From Streptomyces sp. HUAS MG91 (lineage in GTDB: Bacteria > Actinomycetota > Actinomycetes > Streptomycetales > Streptomycetaceae): a stretch of 64,000 nucleotides of DNA. Positions within the stretch are counted from its first letter, which is position 1. Each line of letters begins with the position of its first letter. The stretch spans positions 4,092,001 to 4,156,000 of the forward strand of contig NZ_CP159534.1 in assembly GCF_040529335.1 (NCBI RefSeq), read 5' to 3'. Made by a program: the position numbers and the translations under genes. Below the pieces are notes generated by a model. It was not told the DNA's origin. It did no database searches and saw only the letters and a list, made by a program, of their open reading frames with translations. Below, piece by piece: positions 46,850 to 55,230 of the stretch.

Positions 46850-49045
46850 ATGCGCACTGGTGACCCCCTCCCTCCGGTGGAGGACGTCCTCGCCGCTCTC
46901 GCGACCGGCCTGTGGCGCTGGGACAACAGGGCGGGCACGGTCACCTTCGACACGGAGGCCGCCCGCCTCGTCGGGCTGCCCGCGCGGACGACGACCCTCA
47001 CGGAGTCCGGCGCCCGCGCCCGTTTCCACCCGGTGGACTGGAACGAGATCGACGGCATCATCCGGCTCGCCGTCGCCGAGGGCACCCTCGCCGAGGCCCG
47101 GCTGCGCGTCATGGACGACCAGGGCCGGGTCATCCGGACCGTGCGCACCCGCTCCAAGCCCGTGACGCACGGCGACGCACCGAACCTGTTCGAGCTGATC
47201 GGCACCCTCCAGGAGGTCGCCGAGCCGCCGCCCGGCGCCTCCTCCCGCGCCCCCGTCACGGGCGACTGGCGCCGCTCCCGCGAGGCGTTCCTGCTGGACG
47301 CGGGGCGGGCCCTCGCCGAGGCCGACTCCACGGCCGAGGTGCTTCGGGTCGCGGCCGGGCTCTCCATGCCGGGGTTCTCGCCGGACGGCCTCGCCGTGTT
47401 CGGCGTCGCGGGCGACCGGCTCACCGTCATCGGCCACCACGGGCACCAGCCCGGCGCCGAGGGTCCCTTCACCGACATGGACCTGGCCACGGACTACCCG
47501 GCGGCGGAGGTCTGCCGCACCGGTCGCGCCGTCTACCTCTCCTCGCCCGAGGAGTACCGGCGCCGCTATCCGGCGGCCTGGCCGCTCGCGGCCCGCTTCA
47601 ACCGGCAGTCCTGGGCGTTCCTGCCCCTGATCGTCGCCGGGCGCACCATCGGCGCGTGGATGGCGGGCTTCGCCTACCGGGTCACGTTCACCCCCGACGA
47701 GCGCTCGGTGCTGACCACGGTGGCCCGGATGCTCGCGCAGGCCCTCTCCCGGGCCGGGGTCGCCGAGTCGGAGCGCGCGCTGACCGACGGCCTGCAGAAG
47801 TCGATGCTGCCCACGATCGGCCCCGAGATCCCGGGCATGACCATCGCGGCCCGCTACGTCCCGACCGGCGGCGGCCTCCAGGTCGGCGGCGACTGGTACG
47901 ACATGATCCCGCTGCCCAGCGGCCGGATCGCCCTGGTCATCGGTGACGTCCAGGGCCATGACGTGCAGGCGGCGGGCCTCATGGGCCAGCTGCGGATCGC
48001 GCTGCGCGCCTACGCCTCCGAGGGCCACCGCCCCGACGCGGTCCTCTCCCGCGCCTCCCGCTTCCTGTACGGGATCACGGCCGACGCGGCGGACCCGACG
48101 GACCCGCGCTTCGCGACCTGCCTGTACGTCGAGGCCGACCCGGTCACCGGCACCTTGGAGATCGCCCGCGCGGGCCATCCGGACCCCGCCATACGCACCG
48201 CCGACGGCACGGTGATGATGCGCCCCACGGCGGGCGGCCTGCCGCTCGGCATCGACCCCGACGCCGACTACCCGACGACCCGGCTCGCCCTGGAACCCTC
48301 CGAGACGCTGCTGATCTGCACGGACGGCCTGATCGAGACGGGCGGGCACGATCTCGACTCCGGCTGGGCCCGGATCCGTACGACGCTGGAGGCGGTCCCC
48401 GCCGACGACCTGGAGCTGCTGGCGGACGCCCTCGTCCAGGCGGTCCACGGCCCGTCCTCGCACCACACCACGGGCCCGCTCGCCGACCGCCGTGAGGACG
48501 ACATAGCGCTGCTCCTGCTGCGCCGCGCGACCGCGTCGCGGGTGCCCGTCACGGCCCGGCGCACCGCCATGACCATCGCGCAGGCCGAGCCGGAGCGGAT
48601 CGCCGTCGCCCGCCAGCAGTTGCGCGAGCTGCTGCACGACTGGGCCGACGAGGACCAGGTCGACTCGGCGGTGCTGATGGTCTCCGAGATGGTCACCAAC
48701 GTGCTGGTGCACACCGACGGCGACGCCCTGCTGGTCGCCGAGGTCGGCCGCGGCTGCGAGGGCCCGCGCCGCCTGCGGGTGGAGGTGGCCGACGCCTCGG
48801 ACGACCTCCCGCACAAGCGCAGACCGGGCGAACTGGCGTCGTCCGGGCGCGGGTTGGTGCTGATGGAGCTGCTCGCCCAGAAGTGGGGCGTCGACCCGCG
48901 CGGCGAGGGCAAGAGCATCTGGTTCGAGCTGTACGAGCCCGAGGAGAGCGGCGCGGAGGAGTCCGGCGTGGAGGAGATCGGCCCGGTGGGCGTCACTCAA
49001 TCGGCGGTTTCACGTGAAACAGCCGGCTCCGACGGGCTCCCGTAA
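46850..49045 (+). CDS. Multidomain SpoIIE-type phosphatase with PAS, GAF and HATPase (RsbW-like) domains
   Basis: 731 residues: PAS-like (about 10-115, with LWRWDNRAGTVTFD), GAF (about 140-300), SpoIIE/PP2C (about 320-560; QVGGDWYDM, GDVQGHD, CTDGLIE, EDDIALLL) and a C-terminal anti-sigma-factor kinase-like HATPase (about 585-705; SEMVTNVLVHT, GRGLVLMELL). It may sense signals and both dephosphorylate and phosphorylate partner-switch proteins. ATG 46850 follows GGAG. The last residues, VSRET, are encoded by a parS palindrome shared with the convergent transporter gene (49-bp overlap). Confidence 0.95.
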   Translation: MRTGDPLPPVEDVLAALATGLWRWDNRAGTVTFDTEAARLVGLPARTTTLTESGARARFHPVDWNEIDGIIRLAVAEGTLAEARLRVMDDQGRVIRTVRTRSKPVTHGDAPNLFELIGTLQEVAEPPPGASSRAPVTGDWRRSREAFLLDAGRALAEADSTAEVLRVAAGLSMPGFSPDGLAVFGVAGDRLTVIGHHGHQPGAEGPFTDMDLATDYPAAEVCRTGRAVYLSSPEEYRRRYPAAWPLAARFNRQSWAFLPLIVAGRTIGAWMAGFAYRVTFTPDERSVLTTVARMLAQALSRAGVAESERALTDGLQKSMLPTIGPEIPGMTIAARYVPTGGGLQVGGDWYDMIPLPSGRIALVIGDVQGHDVQAAGLMGQLRIALRAYASEGHRPDAVLSRASRFLYGITADAADPTDPRFATCLYVEADPVTGTLEIARAGHPDPAIRTADGTVMMRPTAGGLPLGIDPDADYPTTRLALEPSETLLICTDGLIETGGHDLDSGWARIRTTLEAVPADDLELLADALVQAVHGPSSHHTTGPLADRREDDIALLLLRRATASRVPVTARRTAMTIAQAEPERIAVARQQLRELLHDWADEDQVDSAVLMVSEMVTNVLVHTDGDALLVAEVGRGCEGPRRLRVEVADASDDLPHKRRPGELASSGRGLVLMELLAQKWGVDPRGEGKSIWFELYEPEESGAEESGVEEIGPVGVTQSAVSRETAGSDGLP

Positions 49046-50115
49046 CGGCCCTTGAGCTCTCCGATGATGCCGAACGCGGCCGCCGTCAGCGGCACCGCGA
49101 GCAGCATCCCCAGGATCCCGGCGACGGAGGCCCCCGCGGCGATCGCCAGCATCACCAGCGCCGGGTGCATCTGCACCGTGCGCGACTGGATCATGGGCTG
49201 GAGGATGTGCCCCTCCAGCTGCTGCACCGCGAGGATCACGCCGAGCGTCCACAGGGCGATGACGAAGCCCCGGTCGGCGAGGGCGACGAGGACGGCGACG
49301 GCGCCGGAGATGGTGGCGCCGAGATACGGGATGTAGGCGCCGACGAAGACGAGCGCGCCCAGGCCCACCGCGCCCGGCACCCGCAGGATCAGCAGGCCGA
49401 TGGTGATGCACAGGGCGTCGATGAGCGCGATGAAGGTCGTCCCGCGCATGAAGCCCGAGATCGCCTCGAAGGCGCGGCGCCCCATCGCCTCGATGACCTC
49501 GCCGGCGGCGCGCGGGGCGACGGCGTGGGCGAGGCCCGCGGCACGGTTCGAGTCCTTGAGGAAGAAGAACGTGAGCAGCAGCGCGAGCACGGAGGTCGCA
49601 AGCAGCGAGCCGATCACGGAGAGGCCGGTGAGGACGCCGCCGGCCAGGCTGGAGCCCCACTTGGAGAGCAGGTCCTTGGCGTTGTCGGCGACATTGCCGA
49701 GGTCGTCGGCGCCGGAGAGCCCGAAGTGCGCGCGGATCCAGTCGCCCGCGTCCTGCACGGAGTCGACGATCTGGTCGCCGGTGTCGATGAGCGCCTTGAC
49801 CACGATGTACCCGGCGCCGCCGACGACGGCGATCAGGGCGACGCAGGTCAGCGCGGCGGCGAGCGCGCGCGGCACCTTGCGCCGGTTCAGCCACTCGAAT
49901 ACGGGGGCGAGCAGCGCGGTGCCGAGCAGTGCGAGCAGGACCGGGGTGACCGCCGACTTGAACACGACGCAGAGCCAGATGCCGACGGCGGCGACGCCGG
50001 TGACGAGCAGGGCCACCGTGCACCAGGCGGCGGTGCGGCGGGCCCCCTCGGGGAGCAGGGGCGCGCCTCTCGGGGGTCCTGCGGCCGGTTCCTGGGGCTC
50101 TCGGGTCGTCTGCAC
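48997..50115 (-). CDS. AI-2E-family transporter (PerM/YdiK-like)
   Basis: 372 residues with about eight membrane helices; the central part with SLLATSVLALLLTFFFLKDS and the C-terminal GHILQPMIQSRTVQMHPALVMLAI are family signatures. Members export small molecules or ions; a direct autoinducer role is not established for actinomycetes. GTG 50115 has only a very close GGGAG. The C-terminal SEPAVSRETAD includes the residues encoded by the parS palindrome that also ends the opposing gene. A pirin gene lies upstream on the same strand, with a terminator between. Confidence 0.88.
   Translation of the reverse strand: MQTTREPQEPAAGPPRGAPLLPEGARRTAAWCTVALLVTGVAAVGIWLCVVFKSAVTPVLLALLGTALLAPVFEWLNRRKVPRALAAALTCVALIAVVGGAGYIVVKALIDTGDQIVDSVQDAGDWIRAHFGLSGADDLGNVADNAKDLLSKWGSSLAGGVLTGLSVIGSLLATSVLALLLTFFFLKDSNRAAGLAHAVAPRAAGEVIEAMGRRAFEAISGFMRGTTFIALIDALCITIGLLILRVPGAVGLGALVFVGAYIPYLGATISGAVAVLVALADRGFVIALWTLGVILAVQQLEGHILQPMIQSRTVQMHPALVMLAIAAGASVAGILGMLLAVPLTAAAFGIIGELKGRYGSPSEPAVSRETAD
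49007..49020. promoter_or_regulatory. parS: Chromosomal parS site (ParB centromere)
   Basis: GTTTCACGTGAAAC is a perfect 14-bp palindrome equal to the core of the streptomycete and B. subtilis-type parS. It sits inside the 49-bp overlap of two convergent coding regions. Both strands read it in the same phase as GTT TCA CGT GAA AC(N), giving VSRET in both proteins. ParB of the chromosome (not the pair at 24416-26013, as far as can be judged) would load here. Confidence 0.93.
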
Positions 50116-50134
50116 TCTCCCAGGCGATCACGCG

Positions 50135-50168
50135 CGCGTGGCCCCGACCTTCCGGGCGGGGCCACGCG
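50135..50168 (-). terminator. Hairpin terminator after the pirin gene
   Basis: Perfect 12-bp stem CGCGTGGCCCCG (50135-50146) with CGGGGCCACGCG (50157-50168), 10-nt loop. In the minus direction it starts 12 bp after the pirin stop. Confidence 0.8.
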
Positions 50169-50180
50169 GGTGACGTGCTG

Positions 50181-51149
50181 TCAGCTGGTGTGCGGCAGAC
50201 GCTCCGTGCTGGGGACGACGCCCAGGCGGCCGGCCTGGAAGTCGTCGAAGGCCTGCTGGAGTTCGGCCTTGGTGTTCATCACGAACGGGCCGTAGTGGGC
50301 CATGGGCTCACGGATCGGCTGTCCGCCGAGGATCACGACCTCCAGGTCGGGGGTGTTCGAGTCCTGGGACTCGTCGGCCCGCACGGTCAGGGACGAGCCC
50401 GCGCCGAACACGGCCGTCTGCCCCATGTGGACGGGCCGGCGGTCGGTGCCCACGGTGCCGCGCCCGGCGAGGACGTAGACGAGTCCGTTGTAGTCCTCGC
50501 GCCAGGGCAGGGTCGCCTCGGCGCCGGGGCGGACGGTGGCGTGCACCATCGTGATCGGCGTGTGCGTGATGCCCGGGCCCTCGTGGCCGTCGAACTCACC
50601 GGCGATGACGCGGAGCAGCGCGCCGCCGTCGGCGGTGGTGAGCAGCTTGACCTGGCCGCCGCGGATGTCCTGGTAGCGCGGGTTCTGCATCTTGTCCTTG
50701 GCGGGCAGGTTCACCCACAGCTGGAGGCCGTGGAAGAGACCGCCGGACATGACGAGCGACTCCGGCGGCGCCTCGATGTGCAGCAGGCCCGAGCCGGCCG
50801 TCATCCACTGGGTGTCGCCGTTGGTGATGGTGCCGCCACCGCCGTGGCTGTCCTGGTGGATGAAGGTGCCGTCGATGATGTACGTGACGGTCTCGAAGCC
50901 GCGGTGCGGGTGCCAGGGCGTGCCCTTGGGCTCTCCGGGCGCGTACTCCACCTCGCCCATCTGGTCCATCATGATGAACGGGTCGAGGTGGCGGTAGTTG
51001 ATCCCGGCGAACGCGCGGCGCACCGGGAAGCCCTCGCCCTCGAAGCCGGTGGGCGCGGTCGTCACGGCCAGCACGGGGCGCGCCACGGCGTCGGCCGGCG
51101 CCGTCACACGGGGCAGGGTCAGCGGGTTCTCGACGGTCACAGCGGGCAT
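50181..51149 (-). CDS. Pirin-family protein
   Basis: 322 residues, bicupin. The metal ligands of the N-terminal cupin are visible: His80 and His82 in WHPHRG, His124 and Glu126 in LLHIEAP, the same set and near-equal spacing as in human pirin. Some bacterial pirins have quercetin dioxygenase activity; others act as redox sensors. The leader, with GAGGAGG before the ATG, contains AGTTGAACGTAGAACT, a possible operator. It is flanked by terminators on both sides and is likely monocistronic. Confidence 0.93.
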   Translation of the reverse strand: MPAVTVENPLTLPRVTAPADAVARPVLAVTTAPTGFEGEGFPVRRAFAGINYRHLDPFIMMDQMGEVEYAPGEPKGTPWHPHRGFETVTYIIDGTFIHQDSHGGGGTITNGDTQWMTAGSGLLHIEAPPESLVMSGGLFHGLQLWVNLPAKDKMQNPRYQDIRGGQVKLLTTADGGALLRVIAGEFDGHEGPGITHTPITMVHATVRPGAEATLPWREDYNGLVYVLAGRGTVGTDRRPVHMGQTAVFGAGSSLTVRADESQDSNTPDLEVVILGGQPIREPMAHYGPFVMNTKAELQQAFDDFQAGRLGVVPSTERLPHTS

Positions 51150-51215
51150 TTTGGGGACCTCCTCGGTTCCTCGTGCCTCGATATTAGTTGAACGTAGAAC
51201 TTTCTGCCACCTGGA

Positions 51216-51257
51216 ACGCCGAACGCCCGGAGGGCATTCCCTCCGGGCGTTCGGCGT
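51216..51257 (-). terminator. Hairpin terminator after the SseB-like gene
   Basis: A perfect 19-bp stem (ACGCCGAACGCCCGGAGGG at 51216-51234 against 51239-51257) around CATT, 45 bp after the SseB-like stop on the minus strand and before the pirin promoter. Confidence 0.85.
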
Positions 51258-51302
51258 GCGGGAGTGACGGGCGCGGGTTCCGGGCGCTCGACCGCGGGCG
51301 GC

Positions 51303-51794
51303 TCAGCCGTACATGCGGCGCATGGCGAAGTCGACCATCTGCTCGACCGCCTTCGCGTCGAAGACCATCCGGTGCTCGCCCTCCATGTCGAGGACGAAGC
51401 CGTATCCGGTGGGCAGCAGGTCGATGACCTCGGCGCCGGTGATGACGAAGTACTTGGACTCCTTGCCGGCGTACCGGCGCAGCTCCTTGAGCGTGGTGAA
51501 CATCGGGATCACCGGCTGCTGGGTGTTGTGCAGCGCCAGGAAGCCCGGGTTGTCACCGCGGGGGCAGTAGACCTTCGACGACGCGAAGATCTGCTGGAAG
51601 TCCTCGGCGGACATCGAGCCCGTGGTGAACGCGCGGACCGCGTCGGCGAGCGACGGCGGCGACGGCTCCGGGTACAGCGGCGGCGCCTGCTGCCCGTATC
51701 CGCCCATGCCGGCCTGCGGGGGCATGCCCTGCTGCGGCGGTGCGTACTGCTGCTGACCGCCCGCCCCGCCCGGGGTCCGCTCGTATCCGTACAT
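51303..51794 (-). CDS. SseB-family protein
   Basis: 163 residues. A flexible N-terminal part rich in Gly, Pro and Gln (about 1-48) precedes an SseB-like domain (about 50-160) with VYCPRGDNPGFLAL, PVIPMFTTLKELRRY and LPTGYGFVLDMEGEHRM. SseB proteins are named for enhanced serine sensitivity in E. coli and are often near type VII secretion genes in actinomycetes; none is close here. Function unknown. It is divergent from the hydrolase at 51977. Confidence 0.85.
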   Translation of the reverse strand: MYGYERTPGGAGGQQQYAPPQQGMPPQAGMGGYGQQAPPLYPEPSPPSLADAVRAFTTGSMSAEDFQQIFASSKVYCPRGDNPGFLALHNTQQPVIPMFTTLKELRRYAGKESKYFVITGAEVIDLLPTGYGFVLDMEGEHRMVFDAKAVEQMVDFAMRRMYG

Positions 51795-51976
51795 GGGGGC
51801 AAGAGTACCGAGGACGGACGGCGCGATGGGGCCGGGCGGTAATTCTGTAGCGAGGGATAGATAAAGGAGGGGCGACGCTGCTACGGTATTTGTGTAGTGG
51901 CCGATACAGAAAACGCGTCGGCCTCGTCACAGCCGTGGGCGCCGGGCAGCCGCGCGCCCCGAGGGGAGGAACAGCC

Positions 51977-52792
51977 ATGACGGACACGGATCGGACGACG
52001 ACGCACGAGGCCCGGAAGGCCGAGCCGTACGCGCGGACGGTGCGCGGATCGGGACCCGGGCTGCTGCTCGCGCACGGCGGGGGCGGGTCGATCGAGACCA
52101 ACTACGGCCCGGTGCTCCCGGCCCTGGCGGCGGACCGCACGGTCGTCGGCGTCGACTACCCGGGCACGGGCGCCACCCCGCGCGCCGCTTCCCCGCTCCG
52201 GCTGGACACGCTGGCCGACGAGCTGGTGGCCGCGGCGGACGCCGAGGGCCTGGACCGGTTCGCCGTGGCGGGGTACTCGCTGGGCGGCCCGGTGGCCGTG
52301 CGGGTCGCGGCCCGGCACCCCGAGCGGGTGACGGCCCTGCTGCTCACGGCCACCTTCGGCCATCCGTCACCACAGCTGCGGCTGGCCGCCGAGACCTGGC
52401 GCACCCTCGCCGCGGCCGGCGACCCGGACACCTTCGCCCGCTTCCTGTTCCCGTACGCCCTGTCCTCCCGGGCACTGCACGCGCTGAGCGACGCGGAGGT
52501 GGAGGCGGCCGTCGCGGAGCTGGCCGCGACGGCCCCGCCCGGCGCGGGCGACCACGCGGACCTGGTCACACGGGCGGACGTCCGCGCGGAGCTGGCCCGG
52601 ATCACCGTGCCGACGCTGGTGGTGGTGACCACGGAGGACCGCCTGGTGCCGCCGCGGGCCCAGCGGGAGCTGGCCGCCGCGATACCGGGCGCGGAGGTCG
52701 CGGAGATACCGACCGGGCACCTCCCGTTCGCCGAACTGCCGGACGCCTGGGGCGCGTTGATGGTGGAATTCCTGCGCGCGACCGGCGCGTGA
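51977..52792 (+). CDS. Alpha/beta hydrolase
   Basis: 271 residues. Nucleophile elbow GYSLGG (Ser about 101), catalytic Asp in TEDRLVPP and His in GHLPF; the oxyanion region is HGGGGS near the N-terminus. This is the typical core of esterases, haloperoxidase-like enzymes and C-C hydrolases; the substrate cannot be told. GAGGGGAGGA 7 bases upstream fixes the ATG at 51977. The acyl-CoA dehydrogenase gene follows 138 bp later behind its own apparent promoter. Confidence 0.93.
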   Translation: MTDTDRTTTHEARKAEPYARTVRGSGPGLLLAHGGGGSIETNYGPVLPALAADRTVVGVDYPGTGATPRAASPLRLDTLADELVAAADAEGLDRFAVAGYSLGGPVAVRVAARHPERVTALLLTATFGHPSPQLRLAAETWRTLAAAGDPDTFARFLFPYALSSRALHALSDAEVEAAVAELAATAPPGAGDHADLVTRADVRAELARITVPTLVVVTTEDRLVPPRAQRELAAAIPGAEVAEIPTGHLPFAELPDAWGALMVEFLRATGA

Positions 52793-52838
52793 GGCCGAGC
52801 GTTCCGTCACAGTTGGCCCCAGAGGGGTTGATTCTTAT

Positions 52839-52850
52839 TACCGGCGGGTA
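52839..52850. promoter_or_regulatory. Candidate operator upstream of the acyl-CoA dehydrogenase gene
   Basis: TACC-GGCG-GGTA, an inverted repeat in an AT-rich stretch (TTCTTATTACC before it), about 80 bp upstream of the ATG. It resembles short operators of TetR-type fatty-acid regulators in actinomycetes. Confidence 0.4.
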
Positions 52851-52930
52851 GCATCCTGTGGGTTACTAGTTGGTATGCATACGAGATCGGCCGCGGTCGA
52901 TCCCTCCCGAGCCTTTACGGAGCCGTCGCC

Positions 52931-54769
52931 ATGGGGCACTACAAGTCGAATCTCCGCGACATCGAGTTCAACCTCTTCGAGGTGCTCGGCCGCGACAAGC
53001 TGTACGGCACCGGCCCGTTCGGGGAGATGGACGTCGACACGGCCAAGAGCATCCTCGAGGAGACGACCCGTCTCGCCGAGAACGACCTGGCCGAGTCCTT
53101 CGCGGACGCGGACCGCACCCCGCCGGTCTTCGACCCGGAGACGAACACCGCGCCGATCCCGGAGACCTTCAAGAAGTCCTACAAGGCCTTCATGGACGCC
53201 GAGTACTGGCGCCTGGGCCTGCCCGAGGAGATCGGCGGCACCACCGCCCCGCGCTCGCTGATCTGGGCCTTCGCCGAGCTGATCCTGGGTGCGAACCCGG
53301 CGATCTGGATGTACTCCTCCGGCCCCGCGTTCGCCGGCATCCTCTTCGAGGAGGGCAACGAGGCGCAGAAGAAGGTCGCCGAGATCGCCGTCGAGAAGCA
53401 GTGGGGCTCGACGATGGTGCTGACCGAGCCGGACGCCGGTTCGGACGTCGGCGCCGGCCGCACCAAGGCCGTGCAGCAGGAGGACGGCTCGTGGCACATC
53501 GAGGGCGTGAAGCGGTTCATCACGTCCGGTGAGCACGACATGTCGGAGAACATCCTCCACTACGTCCTCGCCCGCCCCGAGGGCCACGGCCCCGGCACCA
53601 AGGGCCTCTCGCTCTTCCTCGTCCCGAAGTTCGAGTTCGACTGGGAGACCGGCGAGCTGGGCGAGCGCAACGGCGTGTACGCGACCAACGTCGAGCACAA
53701 GATGGGCCTCAAGGCGTCCAACACCTGCGAGATGACGTTCGGCGACCAGCACCCCGCCAAGGGCTGGCTGATCGGTGACAAGCACGACGGCATCCGCCAG
53801 ATGTTCCGCATCATCGAGTTCGCCCGCATGATGGTCGGCACGAAGGCGATCTCGACGCTGTCGACGGGTTACCTGAACGCGCTGGAGTACGCCAAGGAGC
53901 GCGTCCAGGGCTCCGACCTGGCCGCCTTCGGCGACAAGGCCGCGCCCAAGGTCACCGTCACACACCACCCGGACGTGCGCCGCTCGCTGCTCACGCAGAA
54001 GGCGTACGCGGAGGGCATGCGCTCGCTCGTCCTCTACACCGCCTCGGTGCAGGACGCGATCCAGGTCAAGGAGGCCTCCGGCGAGGACGCCTCGACCGAG
54101 CACGCGCTGAACGACCTGCTCCTGCCCATCGTGAAGGGCTACGGCTCGGAGAAGGGCTACGAGCAGCTGGCCCAGTCGCTGCAGACCTTCGGCGGCTCCG
54201 GCTTCCTCCAGGAGTACCCGATCGAGCAGTACATCCGGGACTCCAAGATCGACACGCTCTACGAGGGCACCACGGCCATCCAGGGCCAGGACTTCTTCTT
54301 CCGGAAGATCGTCCGCAACCAGGGCGCCGCGCTGAACGGTCTGGCCGAGGAGATCAAGAAGTTCCTCGCCGTGGAGACCGGCGGCGCGGAGCTGGCCGGG
54401 GCCCGCGAGTCGCTGGCCAAGGCCGCCGTCGAGCTGGAGGCCATCGTGGGCGTCATGCTCACCGACCTGGCCGCCACCGAGCAGGACGCCAAGAACATCT
54501 ACAAGGTGGGCCTGAACACGACCCGCCTGCTGATGGCCTCCGGTGACGTCGTCGTCGGCTACCTCCTGCTGAAGGGCGCCGCGGTCGCCGCCGAGCGGCT
54601 CTCCGAGGGTGTGGCGGGCAAGGACGCCGCGTTCTACCAGGGCAAGGTCGCCGCCGCCAAGTTCTTCGCGGCGAACGTCCTGCCGGGCGTCACCGGGGCC
54701 CGCAAGCTGGCCCAGGGCACCAGCGAGACGGGGCTGGACATCATGGAGCTGGACGAGGCGGCCTTCTAG
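52931..54769 (+). CDS. Acyl-CoA dehydrogenase (large, FadE-type)
   Basis: 612 residues, longer than the classical 380-residue enzymes because of an N-terminal extension and a C-terminal domain (after about residue 470) as in large FadE-type enzymes. FAD-binding motifs [10 protein letters not shown] and FITSGEHD are present, and the YEGTTAIQ segment carries the usual catalytic Glu. The enzyme introduces the alpha-beta double bond in beta-oxidation. GGAG 10 bases upstream supports the ATG at 52931. A hairpin terminator follows. Confidence 0.95.
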   Translation: MGHYKSNLRDIEFNLFEVLGRDKLYGTGPFGEMDVDTAKSILEETTRLAENDLAESFADADRTPPVFDPETNTAPIPETFKKSYKAFMDAEYWRLGLPEEIGGTTAPRSLIWAFAELILGANPAIWMYSSGPAFAGILFEEGNEAQKKVAEIAVEKQWGSTMVLTEPDAGSDVGAGRTKAVQQEDGSWHIEGVKRFITSGEHDMSENILHYVLARPEGHGPGTKGLSLFLVPKFEFDWETGELGERNGVYATNVEHKMGLKASNTCEMTFGDQHPAKGWLIGDKHDGIRQMFRIIEFARMMVGTKAISTLSTGYLNALEYAKERVQGSDLAAFGDKAAPKVTVTHHPDVRRSLLTQKAYAEGMRSLVLYTASVQDAIQVKEASGEDASTEHALNDLLLPIVKGYGSEKGYEQLAQSLQTFGGSGFLQEYPIEQYIRDSKIDTLYEGTTAIQGQDFFFRKIVRNQGAALNGLAEEIKKFLAVETGGAELAGARESLAKAAVELEAIVGVMLTDLAATEQDAKNIYKVGLNTTRLLMASGDVVVGYLLLKGAAVAAERLSEGVAGKDAAFYQGKVAAAKFFAANVLPGVTGARKLAQGTSETGLDIMELDEAAF

Positions 54770-54793
54770 GCTCCGCCGACCCGGACCCACCCC

Positions 54794-54828
54794 GAGGCCC
54801 GTCGTCCCCCCGAGGGACGACGGGCCTC
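54794..54828 (+). terminator. Hairpin terminator after the acyl-CoA dehydrogenase gene
   Basis: Perfect 15-bp stem GAGGCCCGTCGTCCC (54794-54808) with its complement (54814-54828), 5-nt loop, 24 bp after the stop. Confidence 0.88.
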
Positions 54829-54859
54829 TCCCGTCGTGTCCCAGGTGCACGCCGGTGGG

Positions 54860-55102
54860 GGCTGGTCGCGCAGTTCCCCGCGCCCCTGAGATGCGCACTT
54901 CGTGCGCCATCTCATCAGAGGCGCGCCACCCGCCCTTCCTCGGAGGCGCGCGAAGCGCAGCCTCAGGGGGAGGCTGCGCGCAGCGCATGCCTCAGGGGCG
55001 CGGGGAACTGCGCGACCAGCCACGACGAAAGCCGCACCCGACAACCCGACGAGCCGCGCGCAGCGCAAGGCTCCGGGGGCGCGGGGAACTGCGCGGCCAG
55101 CC
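54860..55102. repeat. Composite family B repeat cluster in the 461-bp gap 54770-55230
   Basis: This gap has no gene. It holds an inverted copy of family B (54860-54890) that is perfectly complementary over 31 bp to a direct copy at 54991-55021, and a third direct copy at 55076-55095. Between the first two lie smaller stems (GATGCGCAC against GTGCGCCATC; GAGGCGCGCGAAGCGC units). The remainder up to the M18 start at 55231 looks like an ordinary leader with no clear motif. Confidence 0.85.
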
Positions 55103-55230
55103 ACACTCGACCCGCACCCGACAGCGAGACGCCCCACCGGCCGGCAGGCGCAAGAGGACATGGTCGGGCAGACGGGACGGCGCAGGGCCGCCGCAGGCAG
55201 GCCCGCTACAGCCCGCACTACCCTGGCGGC

